Assembly (NCBI GenBank): GCA_017306865.1
Contig: JAFKHH010000022.1
Location: 62,001-126,000 of the forward strand
Direction: 5' to 3'
Length of the DNA stretch: 64,000 bases
Origin: Filimonas sp.
Lineage (GTDB): Bacteria; Bacteroidota; Bacteroidia; Chitinophagales; Chitinophagaceae
In this document: positions 51,624-59,602 of the stretch, in pieces
How positions within the stretch are numbered: position 1 is the first letter of the stretch
Layout of the letters: every line of letters begins with the position of its first letter
Made by a program: the position numbers and the translations under genes
The notes under the pieces: generated by a model
Databases searched by the model: none
Told to the model about the DNA's origin: nothing
Seen by the model: the letters and a program-made list of their open reading frames with translations, nothing else

Positions 51624-53789
51624 ATGCGATTGCTTCTCATATCCCTCTTTTGTAGTCTTGCTGCTTTTGGGCAGCGGCCATCTGTTTACTTCACACCGAA
51701 AGAAGTAACACAGGTGAAAGCTGCTTTAAGTAAATACCCGCTATTGCAACAATCACTGGACGATATAAAGCATAGCACAGATGTGTATGTAGGAAAAGAT
51801 GTAGATGTGCCGTTTCCCAAAGACATGGCTGGTGGCTACACGCACAATAGACATAAAGAAAACTACATGCTCATGTTTAACGCTGGTGTACTGTACCAGT
51901 TCACAGGCAATGAAGCGTATGCAAAACTGGTGAAAGATATGTTGCTGAAATATGCGGTGCTGAACCCAACATTGAAAAATCACCCGCAGGCAAAAAGCAA
52001 TGCGCCCGGACACCTGTTTCACCAGGCATTGAATGATGCCAACTGGATGGTATATACAGGCATGGCCTACGATTGCATTTACAATACACTGTCAGCAGCA
52101 GACCGTAAAAAGATAGAAGATGGCGCATTCGCACCGGAAGTATATTTTATTACACATGACCTGGAAGAAGAGTTTAATCTTATACATAACCACGGTACGT
52201 GGGCTTGTACAGGAGTAGGCATTATTGGGTTAGCCACAAAAAATGAAGACTACGTACAGCAAGCGCTATACGGCACGCATAAAGATGGTAAAGGGGGCTT
52301 TATGGCACAGATGAGCCAGCTCTTTGCACCAGATGGTTATTATACAGAAGGGCCATATTACGCCCGTTATGCTTTATTGCCTTTTTATGTTTTTGCAAAT
52401 GCATTGGACAATGCAAAGCCTGAGCTGAAAATATTCTCTTACAGGAACGATATTCTGAAAAAAGCATTGGACGCGTGCCTGCAACAAACAAACACAGACG
52501 GTAAATTCTTTCCGCTAAATGATGCGCTGAAAGAAAAAGACTTTACAACAGCGGAGCTGGTAACAGCCATAGACATAGCTGCAAAAGTATATGGCGCAGA
52601 CAGTGGTTTGCTCGCTGTTGCCAAAAAACAAGATGCCGTATCTCTAACTGGTGGTGGCGCCATAGTAGCTGCAAAGTTGGCTGGTAAAGTGCCTGATTAC
52701 TACAGTTATCGTTCTGTTGCCTATACCGATGGCGCTAAAGGAGACGAAGGTGGCCTCGCAATACTACGCGCAGGCAAAGGGCAACATCTCACCTCGCTCG
52801 TATATAAATATTCTGCACATGGTTTGTCACACGGTCATTATGATAAACTGCACTTCTCGCTTTATGATGATGGTAATGAAATATTCCAGGATTACGGCGC
52901 TTCGCGCTTTGTAAACGTAGAGCAAAAAGCCGGTGGCAGATACCTTCCTGAAAACAAAGGCTATGCTATGCAGACCATTGCACACAATACGCTGGTGGTA
53001 GATAGCAAAAGCAACTTTGGTGGTAAAGAAGAAGCAAGTGAAAAATATCACCCCGAAAAAATATTCAGCGACCTGGGCGGAAATGTACAAGCGGTAAGTG
53101 CGAAAGAAGAGCATGCGTACGATGGCGTGGCGCTGCAACGTACTTTGTATATGATCAAACTGCCAGAAAGCAAAAAGCCTTTGATTGTAGACTTGTTTAA
53201 AGCAAACGCAACTGCACAGCACCAGTACGATCTGCCATTTCACTACCTGGGCCAGTTCATAAACGCATCTTTTACATACGAACCCAATACTAAGAAATTA
53301 GAGCCGCTGGGTAATAAAAACGGGTATCAATACCTATGGAAAGAAGCAGAAGCCACAAAATTAAAAACGCCTGCACAGTTTACTATCCTGAATGGCAATA
53401 TGTATTACTCTGTTTCCTCGCTGGTTGATGAAAGCGATACCATCTTCTTTGCAAGAAGTGGTGCAAACGATCCCAATTTCAACTTGCGTAGCGAACCGGC
53501 TTATATAATCAGGAAACATGGCGATAACAAAACTTTCCTGAATGTGATAGAGCTACATGGTAAATTTGATCCTGTGAGTGAATTTTCTGTTGACTCAAAA
53601 CCTGCGGTAAGCAATATGCAATTATTGTATGACGATGCAAACTATACTGTAGTATTGGTAACAATTGGCAATAACAAGATCCGTATTGCGCAGGTAAATA
53701 ACAAAACAAGTGAGACTTCGCACACAGTAAATGCAAGCGGAGAAACGATAAAGTGGAGTGGTAATTACAAAGTGGATTTTTTAAAATAA
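51624..53789 (+). CDS. PL17-family (oligo)alginate lyase
   Basis: A 721-residue secreted exo-lyase. Signal peptide MRLLLISLFCSLAAFG. The N-terminal (alpha/alpha) toroid carries LIHNHGTWACTGVGI (Asn189, His190) and DGYYTEGPYYARYA (Tyr246), the positions expected for the PL17 active site; the C-terminal heparinase II/III-like beta-sheet domain contains SAHGLSHGHYDKLHFSLYDD with candidate catalytic His residues. PL17 enzymes cleave oligoalginate from the end and release unsaturated monouronate, which the KdgF encoded next would linearise. No PL6 or PL7 endo-lyase is in the window. Length and operon context fit PL17 well; PL15 is less likely. Confidence 0.88.
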   Translation: MRLLLISLFCSLAAFGQRPSVYFTPKEVTQVKAALSKYPLLQQSLDDIKHSTDVYVGKDVDVPFPKDMAGGYTHNRHKENYMLMFNAGVLYQFTGNEAYAKLVKDMLLKYAVLNPTLKNHPQAKSNAPGHLFHQALNDANWMVYTGMAYDCIYNTLSAADRKKIEDGAFAPEVYFITHDLEEEFNLIHNHGTWACTGVGIIGLATKNEDYVQQALYGTHKDGKGGFMAQMSQLFAPDGYYTEGPYYARYALLPFYVFANALDNAKPELKIFSYRNDILKKALDACLQQTNTDGKFFPLNDALKEKDFTTAELVTAIDIAAKVYGADSGLLAVAKKQDAVSLTGGGAIVAAKLAGKVPDYYSYRSVAYTDGAKGDEGGLAILRAGKGQHLTSLVYKYSAHGLSHGHYDKLHFSLYDDGNEIFQDYGASRFVNVEQKAGGRYLPENKGYAMQTIAHNTLVVDSKSNFGGKEEASEKYHPEKIFSDLGGNVQAVSAKEEHAYDGVALQRTLYMIKLPESKKPLIVDLFKANATAQHQYDLPFHYLGQFINASFTYEPNTKKLEPLGNKNGYQYLWKEAEATKLKTPAQFTILNGNMYYSVSSLVDESDTIFFARSGANDPNFNLRSEPAYIIRKHGDNKTFLNVIELHGKFDPVSEFSVDSKPAVSNMQLLYDDANYTVVLVTIGNNKIRIAQVNNKTSETSHTVNASGETIKWSGNYKVDFLK

Positions 53790-53903
53790 ATGAATTTGAA
53801 GTTTTAGATTTCAAATTTGAAATGAACATTCTTGAGTTATAAGTCATCTCAAATCTAAAATTTCAAATCTCAAATTATAGCATCGCGCCTTTGCGTAAAA
53901 AAC
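53790..53903. repeat. AAATTTCAAATCTC inverted pair and TTTGCG tract in the kdgF leader
   Basis: AAGTTTTAGATTTCAAATTT and TCAAATCTAAAATTTCAAAT are nearly complementary; a short TTTGCG copy (GCGCCTTTGCGTAAAAAAC) then runs to 10 nt before the ATG. Confidence 0.65.
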
Positions 53904-53912
53904 TAAAATATT

Positions 53913-54269
53913 ATGGCAATACAATTTGAAGAAGACAAAGTCTTCATAAAAGACGAGAACATAGAGTGGGAACAGGTAGACCCGAAGGTAAAACGCAAGA
54001 TCATGGCTTATGACAAAAGCCTGATGATGGTGAAAGTAGCGTTTGAAACCGGTGGCGTAGGTGCATTGCACAGCCACTTTCACACACAGATCGCACATGT
54101 AGAAAGTGGCGTGTTTGAAGTAGAAGTAGAAGGCATAAAGCACATTTTAAAAGCAGGCGATGCCTATTACATTCCACCCAATGCCGTACATGGTGCAGTA
54201 TGCCTGGAAGCAGGTGTGCTCATAGATATGTTCAGCCCGATGAGGGAAGATTTTATCCAGGCTAAATAA
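53913..54269 (+). CDS. kdgF: KdgF-like cupin (uronate ring-opening)
   Basis: A 118-residue single cupin. Metal-ligand motif GALHSHFHTQIAHVESG, with His53, His55 and Gln59 as candidate ligands, and the second cupin motif GDAYYIPPNAVHGA with His93. KdgF proteins speed conversion of 4,5-unsaturated uronate released by lyases to the linear 5-keto form. Between a PL17 lyase and a hexuronate transporter this is the expected role. Ends 7 nt before the MFS gene, so co-translated. Confidence 0.87.
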   Translation: MAIQFEEDKVFIKDENIEWEQVDPKVKRKIMAYDKSLMMVKVAFETGGVGALHSHFHTQIAHVESGVFEVEVEGIKHILKAGDAYYIPPNAVHGAVCLEAGVLIDMFSPMREDFIQAK

Positions 54270-54276
54270 ACGACGT

Positions 54277-55533
54277 ATGCGCCATATGAAAGGACTCAGG
54301 TGGTGGATCATCGGCCTGATCATGCTTGCAACCATTATCAATTATATAGACAGAAATGCCCTTGCCGTTATGTGGCCAGGCATCTCTGCCGACCTGGGTA
54401 TGGATAAAACACAGTACGCATTTATTGTTAGCTGTTTTACCATTACCTATGCCATCAGCCAGGCACTTACCGGAAAGCTATTTGATAAAATAGGTACACG
54501 GCTAGGCTTCGTATTATCCATTGCCGTATGGTCTGTTTCTGCTGCCTTACATGCTGTTGCAAAAGGCATTACCAGCTTTGCCATTTTCAGGGCAATACTC
54601 GGTAGTGGTGAAGCAGGTAACTGGCCGGGAGCCGCAAAGAGTAATGCGGAGTGGTTCCCGGTAAAAGAGCGTGCATTGGCGCAAGGGTTATTCAATGCCG
54701 GCGCAGCTATAGGCTCCATTATATCAGCGCCATTGATCGCATTTCTATATGGAGCAATTGGCTGGAAAGGAAGTTTTGTTATTATAGGTGCATTGGGTTT
54801 GCTATGGATTATCCCGTGGCTCATCATCAATAAAAATATTCCCTCAAAACATAAATGGATCACGGAAGAAGAGAAGCAATACATACTGGATGGTAAGGCA
54901 CCTGTAACAGATGAGCTAGCCGTAAGCTGGAAACAAATACTGTCACATCGCCAAAGCTGGAGCGTGATCGTATCCCGCTTCCTGCTCGATCCTGTCTGGT
55001 GGTTATTTGTAATCTGGTTGCCGATCTATCTTGTAGACAGGTTCCATTTCGATATAAAACAGATAGGTTCATTTGCATGGTTTCCCTATGTAGGTGCTAT
55101 GATCGGCAGCATTGGCGGAGGCTGGCTCTCCGGCTACTTCATCCGCAAAGGATGGAGTGTAAATAAAGCACGTAAAACAGTTATCACCATTGGTGGGTGT
55201 TTTATGATGCCTGCACTCATCATTACCATGTTCCTCAACGACCCGCATTATGCAATGGTCAGCATTTTCTTTGCCTTACTTGGCTTTCAGTGTAGCATTG
55301 GCATTATACAAACCCTTCCATCTGATTTCCTGAGTGGGAAAGCGGTTGGTTCTCTTGCAGGGCTTGGTGGGTTTAGCGCCAACCTCGGCGTGTTATTATC
55401 TACATGGCTTGTACCGTATTTAACGAAAGTGTCATATACCCCCTTTTTTATAATGGCTGCACTCCTGGTGCCACTAGGCATTGCAGCCATTTATTACTTC
55501 AGCGGGCACATCAAAAAAATAGATACTATATGA
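54277..55533 (+). CDS. MFS transporter, hexuronate (ExuT/ACS-type)
   Basis: A 418-residue 12-helix major facilitator of the anion:cation symporter type. RWWIIGLIMLATIINYIDRNAL is the first helix with NYIDR; the motif-A-like loop is KLFDKIGTRLGF; GEAGNWPGAAKSNAEWFP is the highly characteristic ACS segment. It should import monomeric uronates across the inner membrane. The gene ends in ATGA, overlapping the start of the following esterase by 4 nt. Confidence 0.92.
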   Translation: MRHMKGLRWWIIGLIMLATIINYIDRNALAVMWPGISADLGMDKTQYAFIVSCFTITYAISQALTGKLFDKIGTRLGFVLSIAVWSVSAALHAVAKGITSFAIFRAILGSGEAGNWPGAAKSNAEWFPVKERALAQGLFNAGAAIGSIISAPLIAFLYGAIGWKGSFVIIGALGLLWIIPWLIINKNIPSKHKWITEEEKQYILDGKAPVTDELAVSWKQILSHRQSWSVIVSRFLLDPVWWLFVIWLPIYLVDRFHFDIKQIGSFAWFPYVGAMIGSIGGGWLSGYFIRKGWSVNKARKTVITIGGCFMMPALIITMFLNDPHYAMVSIFFALLGFQCSIGIIQTLPSDFLSGKAVGSLAGLGGFSANLGVLLSTWLVPYLTKVSYTPFFIMAALLVPLGIAAIYYFSGHIKKIDTI

Positions 55534-56414
55534 AAAAAATATTGATTGGTTTGTTCTTCGCCTTATTTGCGCTCAACTGCTTTGCACAGGATGCTGATAC
55601 TGCAAAGAAAGCAGTAGTCATGCCCACAGGATATACTTCACAGATAGATGTAGTATATACCAAAGTAAAAGATTGGGAAGGTAAGATGGACTTGTACCTG
55701 CCTGCGAATAATGGCAAGCCCACTCCCGTCATCATCAACATTCATGGGGGTGGCTGGAACCACGGTACAAAAGAATCGCAAACAGGGTTCAATACCTTTT
55801 TCAAAATGGGCTATGCTGTTGCCAATGTAGAATATAGGTTAGTACAGGTAGCTACTGCGCCGGGCGCCATAGAAGACACACGCTGCGCACTCATCTACCT
55901 GGTCAAAAATGCAAAGCAGTTAAATATAGACGTGAACAAAATCGTTGTAATGGGCAGCTCTGCTGGCGCGCACCTTGCATTGATGACGGGCCTGCTTGGC
56001 AATGATCATCGCTTCGATACTAACTGTCCGGGCACTGACAATATTAAAGTAGCAGCCATAGTAGATAAGTATGGCATTGCTGATGTAGGCGACTGGGCCT
56101 ATGGCCCAAATATTCGCAGCAAGTCAGCCGTAAACTGGTTGGGCGCAAAAGCAAATGATGAGAAGTTTCGCCAGTCTGTATCGCCGGTATCTTATGTCAC
56201 AAAAAATAGTCCACCTACTATTATTATTCATGGTGATGCTGACCCGGTAGTACCCTATCAGCAATCAGAAGACCTGCATAAAAAATTTGTAGAAGCTGGC
56301 GTGAAAACTCAATTCCTGCCAGTGGCTGGCGGTAAACACGGCGGCTTCCCTACAGAGCAAAATTCAGATGTAAACAAAGCGATCGCAGCGTTTCTGAAAG
56401 AAGTGGTGAAGTAG
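55530..56414 (+). CDS. Secreted alpha/beta hydrolase (BD-FAE/esterase-like)
   Basis: A 294-residue secreted hydrolase. The start is the ATG at 55530, which overlaps the MFS stop (ATGA) and gives the signal peptide MKKILIGLFFALFALNCFAQ. Oxyanion motif INIHGGGWNHG, nucleophile Ser144 in VMGSSAGAHLA, acid in IIHGDADPVVPY and catalytic His in GKHGGFP. It resembles acetyl-xylan/feruloyl-type or general carboxyl esterases. Tight coupling to the uronate transporter suggests a role in removing O-acetyl groups from alginate (an inference; bacterial alginates are often acetylated). Confidence 0.85.
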   Translation: MKKILIGLFFALFALNCFAQDADTAKKAVVMPTGYTSQIDVVYTKVKDWEGKMDLYLPANNGKPTPVIINIHGGGWNHGTKESQTGFNTFFKMGYAVANVEYRLVQVATAPGAIEDTRCALIYLVKNAKQLNIDVNKIVVMGSSAGAHLALMTGLLGNDHRFDTNCPGTDNIKVAAIVDKYGIADVGDWAYGPNIRSKSAVNWLGAKANDEKFRQSVSPVSYVTKNSPPTIIIHGDADPVVPYQQSEDLHKKFVEAGVKTQFLPVAGGKHGGFPTEQNSDVNKAIAAFLKEVVK

Positions 56415-56449
56415 GGGGATTGTTTAATTGTTGTATGGTTAAATTGTTA

Positions 56450-56494
56450 TCAAAAAGGGTGGTCCACTTTTAAAAAGTGGACCACCCTTTTTGA
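56450..56494. terminator. Perfect 45-nt palindrome, probable operon terminator
   Basis: 22-nt arms (56450-56471 and 56473-56494) are exact reverse complements around one A; core GTGGTCCACTTTT/AAAAGTGGACCAC, with T/A-rich ends. Core shared with the GTGGGCCAC repeat at 20510-20575. A second palindrome follows at 56513-56545. Confidence 0.75.
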
Positions 56495-56512
56495 TATAGC
56501 TACTAGCATAAC

Positions 56513-56545
56513 AGACCTATAAGGTTCTAAAAACCTTATAGGTCT
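56513..56545. repeat. ACCTATAAGGTT palindrome
   Basis: AGACCTATAAGGTT and AACCTTATAGGTCT, 14 perfect pairs, 5-nt loop. Form resembles the CCTGACAGG palindromes at 22192 and 28654. Confidence 0.75.
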
Positions 56546-56592
56546 TGAGATAGAACCGTAATGCATTACAAAAAAATGGAATGAAAAGATGA

Positions 56593-56925
56593 TTACCACT
56601 CCCGCTCTCTTAACGCCTCCTCTGGATCTATATTGATTTCAAAATAGTGAATGATGTTGTCGACTGTTGCGCCGATAGACTCTCTTGCACCTGTTTCCAA
56701 TTCGCTATCGTGTTCATAAAACTCGTCCTGTAAATCATTTATTTTTAATACCGCATTGTCAAATTGTGCTTGTATTAAATCTGTGTCAGTATTACCTTGT
56801 TCAAGAAAGGATACTACACTTTGAAGAATTTCTTTGATTTTATCAACGAGAAATTTTGGAAAGTATTCATCTGAATACATGTCTTCCAAATAAACAAAGT
56901 CGGCAGGTAATTTTTTTACGCCCAT
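56593..56925 (-). CDS. DUF5713-like small protein
   Basis: A 110-residue acidic, helical protein. Phrases YLEDMYSDEYFPKFLVDKIK, LQDEFYEHDSELET, ARESIGATVDNIIHYF and NIDPEEALREREW match what I recall of the DUF5713 family of bacterial proteins, function unknown. No signal peptide. The 3' end is next to the palindrome cluster. Confidence 0.65.
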   Translation of the reverse strand: MGVKKLPADFVYLEDMYSDEYFPKFLVDKIKEILQSVVSFLEQGNTDTDLIQAQFDNAVLKINDLQDEFYEHDSELETGARESIGATVDNIIHYFEINIDPEEALREREW

Positions 56926-57026
56926 CTTTTTGGTTTAGGTTAATAATACCGCAATATAAAAATTACTTTCTTTCAATGGTCTGATGCTTACGTAGAAATG
57001 CTGAGAAATTCTTATTTCAGTATCAT

Positions 57027-58358
57027 TTACAAAGGCATCAACGTAGTGCCATTTACCGATACAACGGTAGTTGGAAATAATGCTTTAATTTTTCTTGCTT
57101 CTGTTGGATCAATCTTACCAGATAGTTCCAGTTTTTTAATATTAATCTTCGCAAGTTCATCAGGAATGTGAATATCCTTGTTAAAGAAAATCCACAATAT
57201 GCCAATTGACTTGATAGATAAAATTTTGTCAGGTACCTCATCTACATTGCTTATAGATAAATCTTCCACCGCATCGTTGTATGAAGCGTTTATGGCAGGT
57301 GAATTCTTGTTTACCACAGCCCAACCTATTTCTGGGTTTAACGTATAGTCAGTTTTGTTTTGAGACAGCCCGGCGAAGCCTGCCCAGAATTCCATCTTAT
57401 ATTGCTTGCCTGCTATTGGATCTTCTAAAATAAAAGGCACTTTTACAATTTCAGAAGCAAGGTCACTGATCTTCGTAATGGGTTTTAGCCCTGTCTTTTT
57501 ACCTTCTTTTGTGTAAGGAAAAAATTTGACGATCCATCCGTCTATCGTAGTCGGCGAGCCATATTTTTTCGCTGTATGCACCTTCACCATATTCATCCAG
57601 AATTTTTTATCAAACCTTCCTTGTTTCGCTTCTATGATTTTAGATAAGATCGGTTCCAATTCATTTGTCCACCATTGCAGGTCATACTTTGCGAGCGTTT
57701 TTGTTTTCACCAGCACACTTTCCCAATCCTGTACAGATCCTTCAATGGTGATTGTAGGAATACCACAGCCCACCAGCAATACCTTGTAATTGAAATAAGC
57801 CTGCATGGCATCCATAATAGTGATCTGCGAAGCGATAAGCGATGTGGAAGTAGTGGTAGAAAAGTTAGCAGTAAGCGTATTGGTCAAACCCTTGTCTATA
57901 TAATCATCGATCTGTTTGGTAAACTGGGGAAAGACTGATTCCCAGTTGCTCTTTGGATCACCAAGTCTAATCTCCTGTGAAGCGACTGTCAAAGTCTTTT
58001 TCCCATTAAACTGTACAAGTTTACTTCTCAGTGCTTCTGCATTGTTGCCTACATGTTTGGCAAATCCCTGGTTGATCAATAACCAAATAATATCCGGTGA
58101 AAGTACAAATGGCCTATGTTCCTGGTATGCTTTTAAAATACCCACCAGGAAACTGTGGTCTCCAAACGAAACAAGGCTATCCTGCGTAATGGAATTTTTC
58201 TCGATTTTGTCCTGGTAGGAAGCAAATACGGATTGCTTAAATGTCTCTGGTAATAAATTTTCCGGCTTCGGTTTCTGCTCTATTTCGAACCTTGTTGCAT
58301 CCTGGGCAACACAATGGGTGCTAAGGAATAACAGGATGATGATGAATACTTTTTGCAT
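57027..58358 (-). CDS. Secreted DUF4419-domain protein
   Basis: A 443-residue secreted protein with signal peptide MQKVFIIILLFLSTHCVAQ. The block AYQEHRPFVLSPDIIWLLINQGFAKHV is the hallmark of DUF4419 (quoted in pieces: HRPFVLSPDIIWLL, INQGFAKHV). It continues with VVKFFPYTKEG-like IVKFFPYTKEGK, WAGFAGLSQN, a later Leu-rich tail. Function unknown; some relatives are found near immunity or effector genes, but nothing here points that way. Monocistronic, with a plain gap to MarC. Confidence 0.8.
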   Translation of the reverse strand: MQKVFIIILLFLSTHCVAQDATRFEIEQKPKPENLLPETFKQSVFASYQDKIEKNSITQDSLVSFGDHSFLVGILKAYQEHRPFVLSPDIIWLLINQGFAKHVGNNAEALRSKLVQFNGKKTLTVASQEIRLGDPKSNWESVFPQFTKQIDDYIDKGLTNTLTANFSTTTSTSLIASQITIMDAMQAYFNYKVLLVGCGIPTITIEGSVQDWESVLVKTKTLAKYDLQWWTNELEPILSKIIEAKQGRFDKKFWMNMVKVHTAKKYGSPTTIDGWIVKFFPYTKEGKKTGLKPITKISDLASEIVKVPFILEDPIAGKQYKMEFWAGFAGLSQNKTDYTLNPEIGWAVVNKNSPAINASYNDAVEDLSISNVDEVPDKILSIKSIGILWIFFNKDIHIPDELAKINIKKLELSGKIDPTEARKIKALFPTTVVSVNGTTLMPL

Positions 58359-58521
58359 ATAGCTAAGTTTGTCAGGATTGCAAATCCTGAAACCAGATGC
58401 ATAAGAAAGAAAGATTACATAAAGAATTTTTTAAAAATACATAGGTGGGAATAGCGTACATAGATGATCTCTTTGTGTCCTTCGCGTAACTCCCCGCCCT
58501 TCCCGTCTCCGCGGTGAATAA
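58359..58521. other. Intergenic gap before marC
   Basis: Holds a weak TTTGCG-like phrase (CTCTTTGTGTCCTTCGCG) and otherwise AT-rich DNA; no gene seen. Confidence 0.4.
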
Positions 58522-59100
58522 CTATTTCCCGAACGACCCGATGTTACTTGCAAAGATCTTTACTGCAATCGCCAATAAGATCACACCAAAGAATTTACGC
58601 AGTGCGTTTAAACCATTATCACCTAAAATGCGTTCCAGCCATACCAGTGATTTCAGTACGAAATAAATAAAGAAGAGATTGAGTAAAATACCTAATAAAA
58701 TGTATTTCTGTTCGTAGTTTGCCTTCAGCGACATGATCGTAGTCAGCGAACCACTACCCGCAATGATAGGAAATGCAATGGGAACCAGCGTGCCGGATTT
58801 GGCGTCAGAACTGCCTTTAAATATCTCATGCCCAAGTACCATTTCCAGGCCCAGCAGGAATATAACGATAGACCCCCCGACAGCGAAAGAAGCCGCTTCA
58901 AGCCCCAGCATGTTCAGGAACTGTTGCCCCACAAAGTAGAACACAATCATCAGTGCGCCTGATATAAGTGTTGCCTGTAATGCGCGGATGCCCCCCATCT
59001 TTTCTTTAAGACTGATCAGTAACGGAATAGAACCGATAATATCTATTACCGCGAAAAGGCTGAAGGTAACAGTAAACAGTTTGCTGAAGCTAAAATCCAT
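58522..59100 (-). CDS. MarC-family integral membrane protein
   Basis: A 192-residue protein with six predicted membrane segments of the MarC/UPF0056 family (VTFSLFAVIDIIGSIPLLISL at the start, then LMIVFYFVGQQFLNMLG, ASFAVGGSIVIFLLGLEMVLG, VPIAFPIIAGSGSLTTIMSL and the last helix VILLAIAVKIFASN). Despite the name, the family's role is unclear; it is not a proven multidrug exporter. Normal length, ATG start, no obvious partner. Confidence 0.93.
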   Translation of the reverse strand: MDFSFSKLFTVTFSLFAVIDIIGSIPLLISLKEKMGGIRALQATLISGALMIVFYFVGQQFLNMLGLEAASFAVGGSIVIFLLGLEMVLGHEIFKGSSDAKSGTLVPIAFPIIAGSGSLTTIMSLKANYEQKYILLGILLNLFFIYFVLKSLVWLERILGDNGLNALRKFFGVILLAIAVKIFASNIGSFGK

Positions 59101-59175
59101 TGGAAGGGTGTTTGGTTAGTGTAAAGATAAATTTTAAAAGATAAATTGTTTAATTGTTGCATGGTTTAATGGTCG

Positions 59176-59580
59176 TTCACAACAATTGTTGTCCGACTAA
59201 AGTCAATGGATAGTTGTCTGTAATCGTTTCCAGGAAAGGATTGTAGGCGAAAAGAATGGGTTTCGAAATTTGAGAGATTTTCCCTATTAGCTTTTTAGGA
59301 GAAACGTGCGGCCTCAGAAAAACTGCGTTAAGAAAATTGGCATGAACGCCGGAAAAATCCATTGCTGTTTGAGCCAGACGCTACTTGCATACTAATGATG
59401 TTAGCGGCGAGTTCAATGGATTTCGGCGGTCGAGACAATTTTTAGCCTGTTTTTCTGGAGCCTTGATTTTTTTGGTTACTTTTTGTATCAAGACAAAAAG
59501 TAACACCGTCGGTAGACAAATAAAAGCTTGCAATTGAATATCTGCTAAGCTTAATCGGACAATAATGATTCACAACAATT
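59176..59580. repeat. 12-bp direct repeats flanking the MITE-like element
   Basis: TTCACAACAATT occurs at 59176-59187 and 59569-59580, just outside the element's ends. Could be a target duplication or part of the host AACAATTTAACC-type tract. Confidence 0.4.
59189..59562. mobile_element. MITE-like 374-bp element without a transposase gene
   Basis: Ends are TTGTCCGACTAA and, as reverse complement, TTGTCCGATTAA: 11 of 12 identical terminal inverted repeats. Internal 12-bp perfect hairpin GTTACTTTTTGT-ATCAAG-ACAAAAAGTAAC (59475-59504). Reading the minus strand gives fragments (KLSRPPKSIELAANIISMQV; NYPLTLVGQQLL) that I recall as recurrent short hypothetical peptides in many Bacteroidota genomes, which suggests a widespread non-coding repeat rather than a gene. 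No transposase frame. Fills the gap between marC and the cobalamin cluster. Confidence 0.65.
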
Positions 59581-59602
59581 TTTCCATATAACCATCCAAC
59601 AG

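Noticed and set aside
59177-59362. 61-codon minus-strand frame ending NYPLTLVGQQLL
   Set aside because: It runs through the terminal inverted repeat of the MITE-like element, and similar peptides are, as I recall, spread over many genomes; treated as non-coding.
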